Shown: piece after piece, positions 1 to 9,410 of the stretch
Numbering within the stretch: the first letter of the stretch is position 1
Layout: every line of letters starts with the position of its first letter
Assembly: GCA_903916255.1 (NCBI GenBank)
Contig: CAIWVW010000087.1
Coordinates: 1 to 45,715 of the forward strand
Reading direction: 5' to 3'
Source: an uncultured Bacteroidota bacterium
GTDB taxonomy: Bacteria; Bacteroidota; Bacteroidia; JABEUT01
DNA: 45,715 nucleotides
Program-made: the position numbers and the translations under genes
Notes under the pieces: generated by a model
Told to the model about the DNA's origin: nothing
The model's database searches: none
Seen by the model: the letters and a program-made list of their open reading frames with translations, nothing else

Positions 1-26
1 CTACCCTTTCCCCAGCAAAAAGCCTT

Positions 27-57
27 GTCATTCCGAACGCAGTGAGGAATCTCTCTG
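27..57. repeat. Half-copy of a dispersed palindromic intergenic repeat
   Basis: Begins GTCATTCCGAACGCAGTGAG and continues to GGAATCTC. It follows the same template as the repeats at 26767, 33331, 43751 and the right window edge (GTCAT, a GA-rich core, then GNATCTC). No clear partner arm is seen downstream, so this looks like a decayed or half copy. It carries no credible gene. Confidence 0.6.
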
Positions 58-124
58 TATTATACATGCACTCAAGTATAAAAGGAAATGAGATTGCTTC
101 TGAATTTCAAGTAACGGAAAACCC

Positions 125-132
125 TACCTTTG
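125..132 (+). promoter_or_regulatory. Bacteroidota-type -7 promoter element
   Basis: TACCTTTG matches the Bacteroidota -7 consensus TAnnTTTG and ends 25 bases before the ATG at 158. No convincing -33 box was identified. Confidence 0.5.
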
Positions 133-157
133 AATTCCAAACATATCCACTACCACC

Positions 158-3100
158 ATGCAATCATCCTTGAAAAAATACCTTCCTGTATTTTCACTTT
201 TTACTTTCTACTTTTCACTTTCTACTCTTACTGCGCAGCCGTACAACCCTTCCCTCTTCAACTGCATGAAATGGCGTTGCATAGGCCCTTTCCGTGGTGG
301 GCGCACTATTGGGGCCTGTGGTGTTATTGGTCATCCAAATATTTTTTACATGGGTGTAAATGATGGCGGAGTTTGGAAAACGGATGATTACGGAAGAACC
401 TGGCAACCTATTTTTGACAGTATGCCGACCGGGTCTATAGGCGATGTTGCTGTCGCACCTTCCAATCCGAATGTGATATATGTGGGAAGCGGTGAAGGTG
501 TTCAACGTCCTGATTTATCAGTCGGTGATGGAATGTATAAATCTGTGGATGGAGGCAAAACATGGAAACATCTCGGACTTGCAGATGGGTATCAAATTGG
601 CGGCCTCGCCATTGACCCAAAAAATGAAAACCGTGTATTTGCTGCAGTGCTGGGGCATCCTTACGGGCCGAATACGGAGCGAGGATTTTACAGAACCACT
701 GATGGCGGCACCACATGGGGTAAAGTATTTTACATGGATGAAAACACCGGAGCAATTCAAGTTGCTATTGACCCGAGCAATTCCAACATAGTATATGCCG
801 ATATGTTTCAGGCAAGGCAAGGCCCTTGGGAGAATGGCGAATTTACAGGCCCTAACAGCGGTCTATTTAAATCTACCGATGGTGGAAATACATGGAAGCG
901 ATTAGAAAAAGGGTTGCCCGGAGTAGCTGAAGGGCTTGGCCGGATTGGCTTTTGCATTGCCCCAAGTATGCCGAATAGATTGTTTGCCGTAGTAAGTTCT
1001 AAAAAACAGGGTGGGCTTTACCGCAGCGATGATGGCGGTGAATCGTGGATTTTATTAAGCAATGATTTTCGCTACTGGGACCGTGGCGATGATTTTGCAG
1101 AAATGAAAGTGGACCCAAAAAATCCGGATATAGTATATGATATAAATGTGGTGAGCTGGAAATCTACCGACGGAGGCAAAACATGGACAGGCTGGAAAGG
1201 CGCACCCGGCGGAGATGATTACCACCGCCTGTGGATTAATCCCGAAAATACGGATGTGATTTTATTGGCAGGCGACCAGGGTGCAGCCGTAACGGTGAAT
1301 GGTGGCAGAACATGGAGTTCCTGGTATAACCAGCCAACGGCACAGCTTTACCACGTAAGTGCAGATAATGCTTTTCCATATAATGTGTATAGCGGGCAAC
1401 AGGAAAGCGGTTCGGTTGGCATTGCATCCCGCGGCAACGACGGACAAATAACCGAACGAGACTGGCATCCTGTATCTGCCGAGGAATATGGCTATGTAGT
1501 TGCCGACCCGCTCAATCCGAATATCGTTTATGGTGGGAAAATATCAAAATATAATAAGCTGACAGGGCAGGCTCAGGATGTTTCGCCAAACTGCCACGAT
1601 GGCAAGTATCGATTTATCCGTACAGCACCTATTGTGTTTTCGCCTGTCGATAATAAAACACTCTATTTTGCCGGAAATGTAATTTTTAAAACAACAGATG
1701 GCGGTAACTCCTGGGATGTTGTTTCACCCGACCTAACCCGCACCAGTTATACTATTCCTGCTTCGGTAGGAGCGTATAAGAATGATACTATGAAATATAT
1801 GAAACCCCGCGGAGTTGTTTATACCATTGCATTATCACCCTTAGATGAAAACCTGATTTGGGCGGGTTCCGATGACGGGTTGATTCATGTAACGCACAAT
1901 GGCGGCAATACCTGGGAAGATGTAACACCTCCGACAATTACCGATTGGAATAAAATATCGATGCTGGAAGCAAGCCACAGCGATAGAATGGAAGCTTATG
2001 CAGCCGTTAATTGTATTCGTTTAAATGACGAACATCCTCATATTTTCCGCACCAAAGACGGGGGCAAAACCTGGAAAGAAATTGTAAACGGTCTGCCCGA
2101 AGCGCCTATCAATTCAGTAAAAGAAGACCCTATACGCAAAGGCTTATTATTTGCGGGAAGCGAGCGGGCAGTTTATGTTTCTTTTGATGATGGCGACCAT
2201 TGGCAATCATTGCGATTGAATATGCCGGCTACCTCTATTCGTGATTTAACCATAAAAGATAACGACCTTATTTGCGCCACCCATGGCCGCTCTTTCTGGA
2301 TATTGGATGATATTACTCCCTTGCGTCAAATCACTAAAAATACCATACCAGACAAGGTAACGCTTTACCAACCTGAACCTGCATATCGTGTGCGTTGGGA
2401 TATGTGGCCCGATACCCCTTTGCCTGCCGATGAACCTGCCGGGAAAAATCCGCCGGATGGAGCGATTATAAATTATTATCTGAAAGAAAATAATAAAGAT
2501 ACGGTGAGTTTAGCTATTTATGATTCGCTTGGAAGGTTGGTAAGGCGTTTCACCAGCAAAGACAGTATGTATAAAATTCCCGATTTAAATATTCCCTTGT
2601 ATTGGGTGCGTCCGCAGCTAATACTTTCAGGCGATTCCGGCTCACACCGCTTTTTGTGGGATATGCACTATGCCCCTTTGAATTTGCCTCCCAATTATCC
2701 TATTTCTGCCATTACCGGCGAAACAGCACCTGCACCTACTTCGCCTTGGGTAATGCCCGGAAATTATTTAATTAAGTTAACGGTAAACGGTAAATCTTAT
2801 ACGCAACCTTTAACCATTAAAATGGACCCCAGGGTAAAAACCAGTACCGCCTCTTTAATAGAGCAGCATGATTATTCCATGGTTTGCTATCACGATGAAC
2901 AAAAAATTATTCCGCTTCTTACCACTATAAGTTCACTTCAATCGCACTTAAAAGAATTGCCCGGGAAAATAGGTTCAGGAAATCATGACAGCCTGCGGAA
3001 TAAAATCGATTCCTGTTATTTCAAACTGGGAATGCTGAAACATTTGCTGGCTGATGGTATCCCCGAAGGGCGTGCTTCCGTTAATGATATACTGCAAGGG

Positions 3101-3280
3101 CAATTAGGTGCATTGGAAGGAACGGATGTACAACCAACCACACAATGCATAGCAGAAGTAAATTCAGCGAATGAGCAATTTGAAATGCTTTGGCAAAACT
3201 GGGGAGCCATGCAAAAAGATTTACTGAAACTGAATACTTTATTAAAAGCCAATAGCATAGCTGAATTAAAATGGCAGTAG
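158..3280 (+). CDS. Secreted Asp-box beta-propeller protein (VPS10/sortilin-like, BNR-repeat family)
   Basis: A 1040-residue exported protein. Residues 1-26 form a signal peptide with a hydrophobic core ending in LTAQ. Residues ~60-740 hold about ten Asp-box motifs such as DGGKTWKHL, DGGNTWKRL, DGGESWILL, NGGRTWSSW and DGGNTWEDV, the hallmark of sialidase/VPS10-type propellers. The C-terminal part has an FlgD-like Ig stretch (VSLAIYDSLGRLVRRF) and a helical tail. Proteins of this build are often called glycosyl hydrolases in Bacteroidota, but I see no sialidase catalytic Arg triad, so a structural or binding role is equally likely. There is no T9SS tail. The ATG at 158 is preferred because the signal peptide starts there and a -7 motif lies just upstream. 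The family call is firm; the substrate is unknown. Confidence 0.85.
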   Translation: MQSSLKKYLPVFSLFTFYFSLSTLTAQPYNPSLFNCMKWRCIGPFRGGRTIGACGVIGHPNIFYMGVNDGGVWKTDDYGRTWQPIFDSMPTGSIGDVAVAPSNPNVIYVGSGEGVQRPDLSVGDGMYKSVDGGKTWKHLGLADGYQIGGLAIDPKNENRVFAAVLGHPYGPNTERGFYRTTDGGTTWGKVFYMDENTGAIQVAIDPSNSNIVYADMFQARQGPWENGEFTGPNSGLFKSTDGGNTWKRLEKGLPGVAEGLGRIGFCIAPSMPNRLFAVVSSKKQGGLYRSDDGGESWILLSNDFRYWDRGDDFAEMKVDPKNPDIVYDINVVSWKSTDGGKTWTGWKGAPGGDDYHRLWINPENTDVILLAGDQGAAVTVNGGRTWSSWYNQPTAQLYHVSADNAFPYNVYSGQQESGSVGIASRGNDGQITERDWHPVSAEEYGYVVADPLNPNIVYGGKISKYNKLTGQAQDVSPNCHDGKYRFIRTAPIVFSPVDNKTLYFAGNVIFKTTDGGNSWDVVSPDLTRTSYTIPASVGAYKNDTMKYMKPRGVVYTIALSPLDENLIWAGSDDGLIHVTHNGGNTWEDVTPPTITDWNKISMLEASHSDRMEAYAAVNCIRLNDEHPHIFRTKDGGKTWKEIVNGLPEAPINSVKEDPIRKGLLFAGSERAVYVSFDDGDHWQSLRLNMPATSIRDLTIKDNDLICATHGRSFWILDDITPLRQITKNTIPDKVTLYQPEPAYRVRWDMWPDTPLPADEPAGKNPPDGAIINYYLKENNKDTVSLAIYDSLGRLVRRFTSKDSMYKIPDLNIPLYWVRPQLILSGDSGSHRFLWDMHYAPLNLPPNYPISAITGETAPAPTSPWVMPGNYLIKLTVNGKSYTQPLTIKMDPRVKTSTASLIEQHDYSMVCYHDEQKIIPLLTTISSLQSHLKELPGKIGSGNHDSLRNKIDSCYFKLGMLKHLLADGIPEGRASVNDILQGQLGALEGTDVQPTTQCIAEVNSANEQFEMLWQNWGAMQKDLLKLNTLLKANSIAELKWQ

Positions 3281-3295
3281 TGCCGGTGTAATTCG

Positions 3296-3303
3296 TAATT
3301 TTG
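3296..3303 (+). promoter_or_regulatory. Bacteroidota-type -7 promoter element
   Basis: TAATTTTG lies in the 42-base gap between the propeller gene and the DUF4271 gene and ends 19 bases before the ATG at 3323. It would start the transcript that runs through hemD, rnpA, yidD and the S41 protease. Confidence 0.45.
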
Positions 3304-3322
3304 TAATCTATCAAAAGGTTGT

Positions 3323-3979
3323 ATGTCCATTATTCCAAATTTGCGGGTTCCGAATCACGAAGTTTGGGTTACACTATTGCTTCTTTTTTGCCTGTTGCTG
3401 TTTGCTTGGGTTCGTATCATAAATCCTAAAAAAATACCCTCCCTTGTATCAGGATTTTTCAGGAGCGGCAATACCGGCGAAAAAACTATTACCCCCGATT
3501 CCATTGCTTTATTCTTCATTTTTATATGTTCCGTTGCCTTGCTTGCTTTGCGGATATTTCATTATCATGGTATCAGCACACGGTTCAGCAAGGTGGAGGA
3601 GTTTCTCTTTTTAGCCCTCTTTGTGCTGGGCTATTACCTGTTGAAAACATTGGTGTTGCTTATTTTAGGCAATATCTTTATGGTACAATCGAAAGCCCGC
3701 GATTATGTGAATGAAATTTATGCTTCAACCCACTTGGCAGCCCTGGGCTTATTTCCTGTGGTTGTGGTAGTTATATTCGCTAATAATGTGAATGAAAGCC
3801 TGTTTGAAAAGTGCATGTTGCTTGCTATAGGGCTGTTTTATCTTTACCGGACGATAAAAATGTTTATTATAATGATGAACAGGGGTTTAAGCATGATGTA
3901 TTTATTTTTGTATCTTTGTGCCCTTGAAATTATCCCTTTGGTGCTTTTATATGAATGCGGCAAAGGACTTAATTTATAG
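3323..3979 (+). CDS. DUF4271 integral membrane protein
   Basis: A 218-residue inner-membrane protein with about six hydrophobic segments, near residues 13-30, 58-76, 92-115, 133-153, 162-180 and 188-210. The size and topology fit DUF4271, a family largely confined to Bacteroidota and commonly encoded next to the uroporphyrinogen-III synthase-like gene, as here (41-base gap to 4021). There is no signal peptide and no recognised catalytic motif; the function is unknown. The conserved neighbourhood suggests a functional link with the downstream HemD-like protein, but that is inference. Confidence 0.75.
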   Translation: MSIIPNLRVPNHEVWVTLLLLFCLLLFAWVRIINPKKIPSLVSGFFRSGNTGEKTITPDSIALFFIFICSVALLALRIFHYHGISTRFSKVEEFLFLALFVLGYYLLKTLVLLILGNIFMVQSKARDYVNEIYASTHLAALGLFPVVVVVIFANNVNESLFEKCMLLAIGLFYLYRTIKMFIIMMNRGLSMMYLFLYLCALEIIPLVLLYECGKGLNL

Positions 3980-4020
3980 TCTTTCTCAAAAGAAAACCAG
4001 GTAGGAAGTTAACACTGTTA

Positions 4021-5160
4021 ATGAAGATAAAAAAAATACTTATTTCACAACCAAGGCCGGAACTGGAGCGTTCCCCTTATTTTGAAATTGCCAAAACCCA
4101 CGGCGTTGAAATCGATTTCCGCCCGTTTGTACAAGTAGAAGGTATTCCGGCACGCGAGTTCCGAAAACACCGTGTCGATATACTTTCCTACACCGCTATT
4201 ATTATGACCAGCAAAAATGCGGTGGACCACTTCTTCCGTATTTGCACAGAAATGCGCATTATTGTTCCTGAAACCATGAAGTACTTTTGTATTTCTGAAA
4301 CCACAGCATATTACCTTCAAAAGTATATCCAGTTCCGCAAACGCAAAATATTTTTCAGCAACCATTCCTATGCTGATTTAGTGGATTTGATTCGTAAAAA
4401 GCATAAAGACGACAAATATCTGCTGCCATGCTCTGATGCTCCGAATGAAGAGTATACCAGCCTTTTAGACAGAGACGGAATCCGCTACGCGAAAGCTCCA
4501 TTATACCGGGCCGTAAATTCAGATATTAAAGACATTAATTTTTCGGAATATGATATGGTAGTGCTGTTCAGTTCTGCCGGATTAAATTCCCTGTTCAACA
4601 GTTTTCCCGAATACAAGCAAAACAATACTGTTATTGCCGCCTTCGGCGAACAGACAGCCCGCGCTGTTAACAGTTCAGGTTTAAAGTTTCATATTTTAGC
4701 GCCCCAGCCCAATGCTCCATCTATGGCTACGGCTATGGACCTGTATTTGAGAGGCGAGTATACTCTTTCTGATGACCCTTTTGCACACATGGGCCCTCCT
4801 AAAAAGCCAAAACCTGCGAAAGCTGTTTCTGCACCTAAAAAAGCGGAAGCGCCTAAAAAAACAGAAAAACCGGTTGCTAAAGCGCCTGTGGTTGTTGCTC
4901 CTGTTGCTAAAAAACCGGTTGCGAAACCGATTGCTAAACCTACTCCTAAAAAAGTTGCCCCTGCACCTGTTGCTAAGAAGAAACCCGCTGTTAAAGCAGT
5001 TCCTAAACCTATAGCTAAAAAGAGTAAGCCCGCACCGGCTAAAAAGAAACCGGTTGCAAAGGTACAGCCCAAAGCAGCAGCTAAAAAGAGCAAGCCTGTT
5101 CCGGCTAAAAAGAAACCGGCGGTTAAAAAGGTTGCTAAAAAAGCTAAAGGCAAAAAGTAA
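4021..5160 (+). CDS. hemD: Uroporphyrinogen-III synthase-like protein with a Lys/Ala/Pro-rich C-terminal tail
   Basis: A 379-residue protein in two parts. Residues 1-250 look like a two-lobed HemD (uroporphyrinogen-III synthase) fold: the N-terminal KILISQPRPE strand, IIMTSKNAVDHFF near 60-72, and VVLFSSAGLNSLF near 180-192 in the second lobe. In the heme pathway HemD would close hydroxymethylbilane to uroporphyrinogen III. Residues 261-379 are a low-complexity tail of repeated AKKKPV/AKPIAK units resembling histone H1 or AlgP tails and absent from canonical HemD (about 250 residues). No other heme gene is nearby; the neighbours are DUF4271 and rnpA. The HemD family call is good, but catalytic activity is uncertain because this enzyme family is poorly conserved. 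Long reverse-strand reading frames over the tail are artefacts of its repetitive codons. Confidence 0.75.
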   Translation: MKIKKILISQPRPELERSPYFEIAKTHGVEIDFRPFVQVEGIPAREFRKHRVDILSYTAIIMTSKNAVDHFFRICTEMRIIVPETMKYFCISETTAYYLQKYIQFRKRKIFFSNHSYADLVDLIRKKHKDDKYLLPCSDAPNEEYTSLLDRDGIRYAKAPLYRAVNSDIKDINFSEYDMVVLFSSAGLNSLFNSFPEYKQNNTVIAAFGEQTARAVNSSGLKFHILAPQPNAPSMATAMDLYLRGEYTLSDDPFAHMGPPKKPKPAKAVSAPKKAEAPKKTEKPVAKAPVVVAPVAKKPVAKPIAKPTPKKVAPAPVAKKKPAVKAVPKPIAKKSKPAPAKKKPVAKVQPKAAAKKSKPVPAKKKPAVKKVAKKAKGKK

Positions 5161-5181
5161 GTCTTGATTTCTAATTTTATC

Positions 5182-5571
5182 ATGGCTGAAATATCCCGCA
5201 GACAAACCTTGGGAAAACAGGAACGTTTGTATGAAAAAACGGTAATGGATTCCGTATTTCAAAAGGGGAACGCCATTCATAATTCACCTGTAAAACTGCT
5301 TTGGGCAATAGACCCTCGGAAAAGCACTTTACCTGTTAAAGTGGCATTCAGCGTGCCGAAAAGGTTGTTTAAAAAAGCGGTTACCCGCAATTTGCTTAAG
5401 CGGAGAATGCGGGAAGCGTATCGCAAACATAAGATTCTGAAGTCGTCAAATGAAGAAACCTATGCCCTTATCTTTATTTACAGCGCCCGTAAAATAAACC
5501 CTTACGCCGAAATAGAATCTAAAATTGTACTAACTTTACAACACTTTAAAACCGCTACGGGTGCTGAGTAA
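5182..5571 (+). CDS. rnpA: Ribonuclease P protein component
   Basis: A 129-residue basic protein that binds RNase P RNA and helps remove tRNA 5' leaders. The family signature appears in the second half as [16 protein letters not shown] (RNxxKRxxR-type RNA-binding motif). The N-terminus [15 protein letters not shown] fits RnpA proteins, which begin near KxxRL. The ATG at 5182 is preferred over an in-frame TTG at 5164 because the extra six residues are not family-like. The gene sits 21 bases after the HemD-like gene and overlaps yidD by 11 bases. The usual upstream partner rpmH is absent here. Confidence 0.92.
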   Translation: MAEISRRQTLGKQERLYEKTVMDSVFQKGNAIHNSPVKLLWAIDPRKSTLPVKVAFSVPKRLFKKAVTRNLLKRRMREAYRKHKILKSSNEETYALIFIYSARKINPYAEIESKIVLTLQHFKTATGAE

Positions 5572-5776
5572 ACTTCTGATAATGGTGATACGCGTGTATC
5601 AAAAAATGATTTCTCCCTGGCTGCCGCCTTCCTGCCGATATACTCCCACCTGTTCCGAGTATGGCATACAGGCCCTTCGGAAATACGGAGCCTTTAAAGG
5701 TTCCTGGCTCACGTTGAAAAGAATTTTATCCTGCAATCCATTTAGCCACAAACACGGGTACGACCCGGTTCCTTAA
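5561..5776 (+). CDS. yidD: Membrane protein insertion efficiency factor YidD
   Basis: A 71-residue protein containing the YidD/DUF37 signature: [19 protein letters not shown] near residues 13-31, then [12 protein letters not shown], then the [14 protein letters not shown] end. It is a small membrane-associated factor thought to assist YidC-dependent insertion of inner-membrane proteins. The GTG start at 5561 lies inside the end of rnpA (11-base overlap), implying translational coupling, as is typical for rnpA-yidD. yidC is not in the window. Confidence 0.92.
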   Translation: MLSKLLIMVIRVYQKMISPWLPPSCRYTPTCSEYGIQALRKYGAFKGSWLTLKRILSCNPFSHKHGYDPVP

Positions 5777-5785
5777 ATCTACTTT

Positions 5786-7522
5786 ATGATAAAACTTGTT
5801 TTAGAAAAACTGAAGAAATTCCGCTTGTTAATAATGGCTTTCGCTATCGGAGGCTATGCTTTGCTTTCCTACAGTTTTACCGATAACTATTTCGAGATTT
5901 CAAAAAACCTCGACATAATGACCACTATGCTCCGCGAACTCGACCTGCATTATGTAGATACCATTAAGCCCGGAGAATTAATGAAAGTGGGCATCGATGC
6001 TATGCTTGAATCGCTTGACCCTTATACCGATTATATACCCGAATCGGAAATAGAAGACTTCCGTTTTATGACCACCGGCGAATATGGCGGCATTGGCGCG
6101 TTGGTTCAAAAAGACAGCAGTAGCATTGAGATTGCCGAACCTTACGAAAACTCACCCGCTGCAAAAGCAGGAATAAAGGCCGGAGATAAAATTTTAAGAG
6201 TAGATGGCATCGTATTAACAGGAAAAAATACCGATGATGTGGGTAAACTTTTAAAAGGCCAACCGGGAACTTCGGTTAAGTTATCCATCCTTTCACCGGG
6301 TGCAACTGCTCCCGTTGAAAAAACACTTATCCGTGAAGCGATTACCGTCAGCAATGTGCCCTATTCCGGTATGATTTCCGATGATATTGGATATATACGC
6401 CTTACGGAATTTACCCAAGATGCGGGAAAGAATGTGCGTGTGGCTTTGATGGACCTTGAAAAGAATCCGAAACTGAAAGGCGTGGTTTTAGATTTGAGAA
6501 ATAATCCCGGAGGTTTGCTGAATGAAGCCATTGAAGTGGTAAACGTATTCGAGCCTAAAAATCAATTGGTAGTGAATACCCGCGGTCGCATGAAAGAATG
6601 GAACCACGTCGATTTAACCACTAATGACCCTGTGGATACAAACATTCATGTAGCCGTTTTAGTAAACAGCGGCTCGGCATCAGCATCGGAAATTGTAACA
6701 GGTACGATACAAGATTTGGACCGTGGAATTGTAATCGGTACGCGCTCCTACGGAAAAGGATTGGTGCAACAGACGAGGCCATTGAGTTATGATGCACAAA
6801 TTAAATTCACCATTGCCAAATATTACATACCGAGCGGAAGATGTATACAGGCTCTTGATTACACCCACCGCAATGCTGACGGCAGCGCAGGCAAAGTGCC
6901 CGATTCATTGAAATCGGCATGGCGCACCAAACATGGCAGAGTGGTATATGATGGCGGCGGCATTGACCCCGATATTAAAATGGACCCGCACAAATACACG
7001 GCTGTAGCCATTAATTTACAAACAAAATATTTGATTTTTAATTATGCTACACAGTATGCCATGAAGCACCCTACTATCGCTCCGGCAAACAACTTTGCGC
7101 TGACGGATGATGAGTATATGGATTTTGTGAACTATGTAAAGAGCCACGATTTTAAATACACCACCAAGACCGACCAGCTTTTAAAACAACTGAAAGAAAG
7201 CACTCAGACGGAAAACTATTACGACGACCTGAAAGATGCTTATGCAAAAATTACCAGCGACATTGATGAGGCCAAGAAAAATGACCTGATTAAAAACAAA
7301 GACGAAATAAAAGAATTACTGGAAGAAGAAATTGCATCGCGCTATTATTATGACAAAGGCCGTATTGAAGTGGGACTTAAAAACGATAAAGAAGCTGCAA
7401 AAGGCATTGCATTATTGAATGATGAAACCCGCTACGACTCTATTATTAAAACCATAGTGCCTGCCACACGCCCATTCCATAACCCGGCAATGGCAAGCTG
7501 GCCGCCTAAGGAAGCGAAGTAA
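5786..7522 (+). CDS. S41 family C-terminal processing peptidase (CtpA/Prc-like)
   Basis: A 578-residue envelope protease that cleaves periplasmic substrates near their C-termini. A membrane anchor lies at ~13-30, an N-terminal helical region at ~35-90, a PDZ domain at ~90-175 (GIGALV, then SPAAKAGIKAGDKILRVDG), and the S41 core at ~190-370. The Ser/Lys dyad is visible as GSASASEI with Ser299, and SYGKG with Lys324, followed by Gln328. This spacing matches characterised CtpB-type enzymes. Residues 400-578 are a long C-terminal helical extension, as in many Bacteroidota S41 proteases. It starts 9 bases after yidD and is the last gene of this run. Confidence 0.9.
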   Translation: MIKLVLEKLKKFRLLIMAFAIGGYALLSYSFTDNYFEISKNLDIMTTMLRELDLHYVDTIKPGELMKVGIDAMLESLDPYTDYIPESEIEDFRFMTTGEYGGIGALVQKDSSSIEIAEPYENSPAAKAGIKAGDKILRVDGIVLTGKNTDDVGKLLKGQPGTSVKLSILSPGATAPVEKTLIREAITVSNVPYSGMISDDIGYIRLTEFTQDAGKNVRVALMDLEKNPKLKGVVLDLRNNPGGLLNEAIEVVNVFEPKNQLVVNTRGRMKEWNHVDLTTNDPVDTNIHVAVLVNSGSASASEIVTGTIQDLDRGIVIGTRSYGKGLVQQTRPLSYDAQIKFTIAKYYIPSGRCIQALDYTHRNADGSAGKVPDSLKSAWRTKHGRVVYDGGGIDPDIKMDPHKYTAVAINLQTKYLIFNYATQYAMKHPTIAPANNFALTDDEYMDFVNYVKSHDFKYTTKTDQLLKQLKESTQTENYYDDLKDAYAKITSDIDEAKKNDLIKNKDEIKELLEEEIASRYYYDKGRIEVGLKNDKEAAKGIALLNDETRYDSIIKTIVPATRPFHNPAMASWPPKEAK

Positions 7523-7617
7523 ATACTCACCACGGAGGCACGGAGAACACAGATTTTCACGAAAATAATTTATGGGTTTTACTCTGTGTAACTCTGTGAT
7601 GTATTTTCTCTGTTAAA

Positions 7618-7663
7618 CTCTGTGTAAGAATTTTATTTGACTTAATGAGATTCTTACACAGAG
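7618..7663. repeat. Palindromic repeat in convergent gap (CTCTGTGTAAGAAT arms)
   Basis: Two perfect 14-base inverted arms, 7618-7631 and 7650-7663, separated by 18 bases. They sit in the gap 7523-7697 between convergent genes. The surrounding sequence is also repetitive, with variants of ACTCTGTG and CACAGAG throughout 7527-7697. It could act as a two-way terminator, but no clean U-tract follows either arm. Confidence 0.7.
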
Positions 7664-7697
7664 GAATCCAGGAGTACCACAGAGGTTCACAGAGTTT

Positions 7698-9389
7698 TTA
7701 CTTTTGAATAACAAATTTGCCGCTACCTACCAACGCCCCACTATCATCCATTACCCGGTATAAGTAAATTCCATTCGGTTGAGAACTTAAATCAAGTGAA
7801 TAGTGATTAGTGGATAGGGAGTAGTTTGAGGAATACACTTTTTCTCCAAGCACATTATATACCTCCACTTGCATTTTACTATCCACTAACCCCTGCCCAC
7901 TATTCACTTCCAACGTGAACGCTCCGGTGTTGGGGTTTGGGAAAAGGGTGAGGGAGGGGGAGGTGGAGATTGGGGGAATGGAGGTTGTAATATTGGTATC
8001 ACTGCATGGTTGCCATTTAGCTATAAATGGGTATTCTTCGCTATAAGGTATCTCATACAATGTATCCTTTCCTACTATAACATTTTGCCAAAAATCACCA
8101 CCTACATATACAAATGTCTCTGAAGGATTTAGAGTAATACCTGAATTATCATCGCCTCCAGAAGGAAGTATTGAGCCACAAAGCATTTTTCCATTTGAAT
8201 CAAATTTGGCAACAAGCAATGCATCGGTTGCACTATCAAGTGCAAAAGTATCCCTATTGAAAATAACTTTTGCACGTAATCGATTGCCATATTCTCCGCA
8301 TGATAGATAAACATTCTTGCTCTTGTCAATAGCTAATGAATATCCGGACCAACCATTAGAATCATTAGATATACCCGCATTTGCCCAAACAACATTTCCC
8401 ACCGAATTATATTTCACTAAAAAAATACTATGATGAATATTTCCGTGGAAATCAAACGCCCCAAATTGCACAGAATCACCAAAAAATCCTGTTATGTAAA
8501 TATTCCTTTCATTATCTAATATTATTGTAGCTGGTATACAAAAAGTAATAGTTTTGGTTGCCCAAATTAGGTTACCAATAGAATCATATTTAAGTAAAAA
8601 GAAACCGCCATTCGCCAACGTATCATTACCTATGTACATATCCTGATAGAAATATCCAGTTGCATATGCATTTCCCAATTTATCGGCAGCAACTCCAAAC
8701 CCTCTCGCATATTGAGAGTTAGTCCCTGACAGAGATTGATGGGCCCATTTAAAATTGCCAGAAGAATCATATTTGGCAATAAAAAAAGCACCTGCAAGAA
8801 TCGATTTCAAAGTGTCAATTCCTAATACAAGTGTGTCGTTGAAATAGCCGGAAATGTATACATTCCCATTACTATCTACTGCAACAGATTCTGAAACTGG
8901 TCGACAATTTACACTAGACTCGTGACCTTGTATTGCCCATTTAGCATAGCCACCGGTATCATATTTCACAAGGAAAATATTTTGTGTAAATGGTGAAAAT
9001 ATTTTATAAGAGCCAAAATCCATTGTGTCAACAAATACACCTGTACTATATGTATTACCACCTTTATCCGTAGTACTCCCATATAAATCACCTCCTCCAT
9101 ATCCTGTAGATACATTTTCCCAAATGGGATTTCCATTAGAATCAAATTTTGCAATATAAATAGAACCACCTGGACTACTTGCATGCATTACTAGAGATCC
9201 AAAACTACAACTGCCCCTTATATCTCCTGTCAAATAAAGGTTACATCTATAATCTTTGGTTAAATTCCAGCCTTCTACATCACCATTGGTGGCGTCAACT
9301 CCCTGACTCCCCCACACCCAACTCTGCCCCTCACTGCGCCCACACCCCAACATAAAAACCACAAAAACTAAAACCTTAAAATTCCTCAT
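7698..9389 (-). CDS. SBBP beta-propeller repeat protein with T9SS type A sorting domain
   Basis: A 563-residue secreted protein. Residues 1-22 are a signal peptide (the MRNFKVLVFVVFML core). About eight repeats of the SBBP kind follow, each with the pattern GN-x-Y-x-T/S-G-x-F, a D-T-L strand, and F-x-x-KYDS-x-GN. The last ~90 residues are a T9SS type A sorting domain: LFPNPNTGAFTLEV, VEVYNVLGEKVYSS, QPNGIYLYRV and the terminal KFVIQK. It would cross the outer membrane through T9SS and stay on the surface or be released. The start at 9389 is preferred because the in-frame start at 9413 lies inside a -7 promoter motif. It is a paralogue of the protein at 14901-16586. Its ligand is unknown. Confidence 0.9.
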   Translation of the reverse strand: MRNFKVLVFVVFMLGCGRSEGQSWVWGSQGVDATNGDVEGWNLTKDYRCNLYLTGDIRGSCSFGSLVMHASSPGGSIYIAKFDSNGNPIWENVSTGYGGGDLYGSTTDKGGNTYSTGVFVDTMDFGSYKIFSPFTQNIFLVKYDTGGYAKWAIQGHESSVNCRPVSESVAVDSNGNVYISGYFNDTLVLGIDTLKSILAGAFFIAKYDSSGNFKWAHQSLSGTNSQYARGFGVAADKLGNAYATGYFYQDMYIGNDTLANGGFFLLKYDSIGNLIWATKTITFCIPATIILDNERNIYITGFFGDSVQFGAFDFHGNIHHSIFLVKYNSVGNVVWANAGISNDSNGWSGYSLAIDKSKNVYLSCGEYGNRLRAKVIFNRDTFALDSATDALLVAKFDSNGKMLCGSILPSGGDDNSGITLNPSETFVYVGGDFWQNVIVGKDTLYEIPYSEEYPFIAKWQPCSDTNITTSIPPISTSPSLTLFPNPNTGAFTLEVNSGQGLVDSKMQVEVYNVLGEKVYSSNYSLSTNHYSLDLSSQPNGIYLYRVMDDSGALVGSGKFVIQK

Positions 9390-9410
9390 AAAGAGCCTAT
9401 TGGTGTAAAA

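Noticed and set aside
130-363. 77-residue frame overlapping the start of the propeller gene
   Set aside because: It lies in another frame of a gene with a clear signal peptide and family match; it is a shadow frame.
4689-5280. Two long reverse-strand frames over the HemD-like tail and rnpA start
   Set aside because: They are products of the repetitive Lys/Ala/Pro codons on the plus strand; the predicted proteins are low-complexity Leu/Phe/Arg or Ala/Gly strings with no family features.
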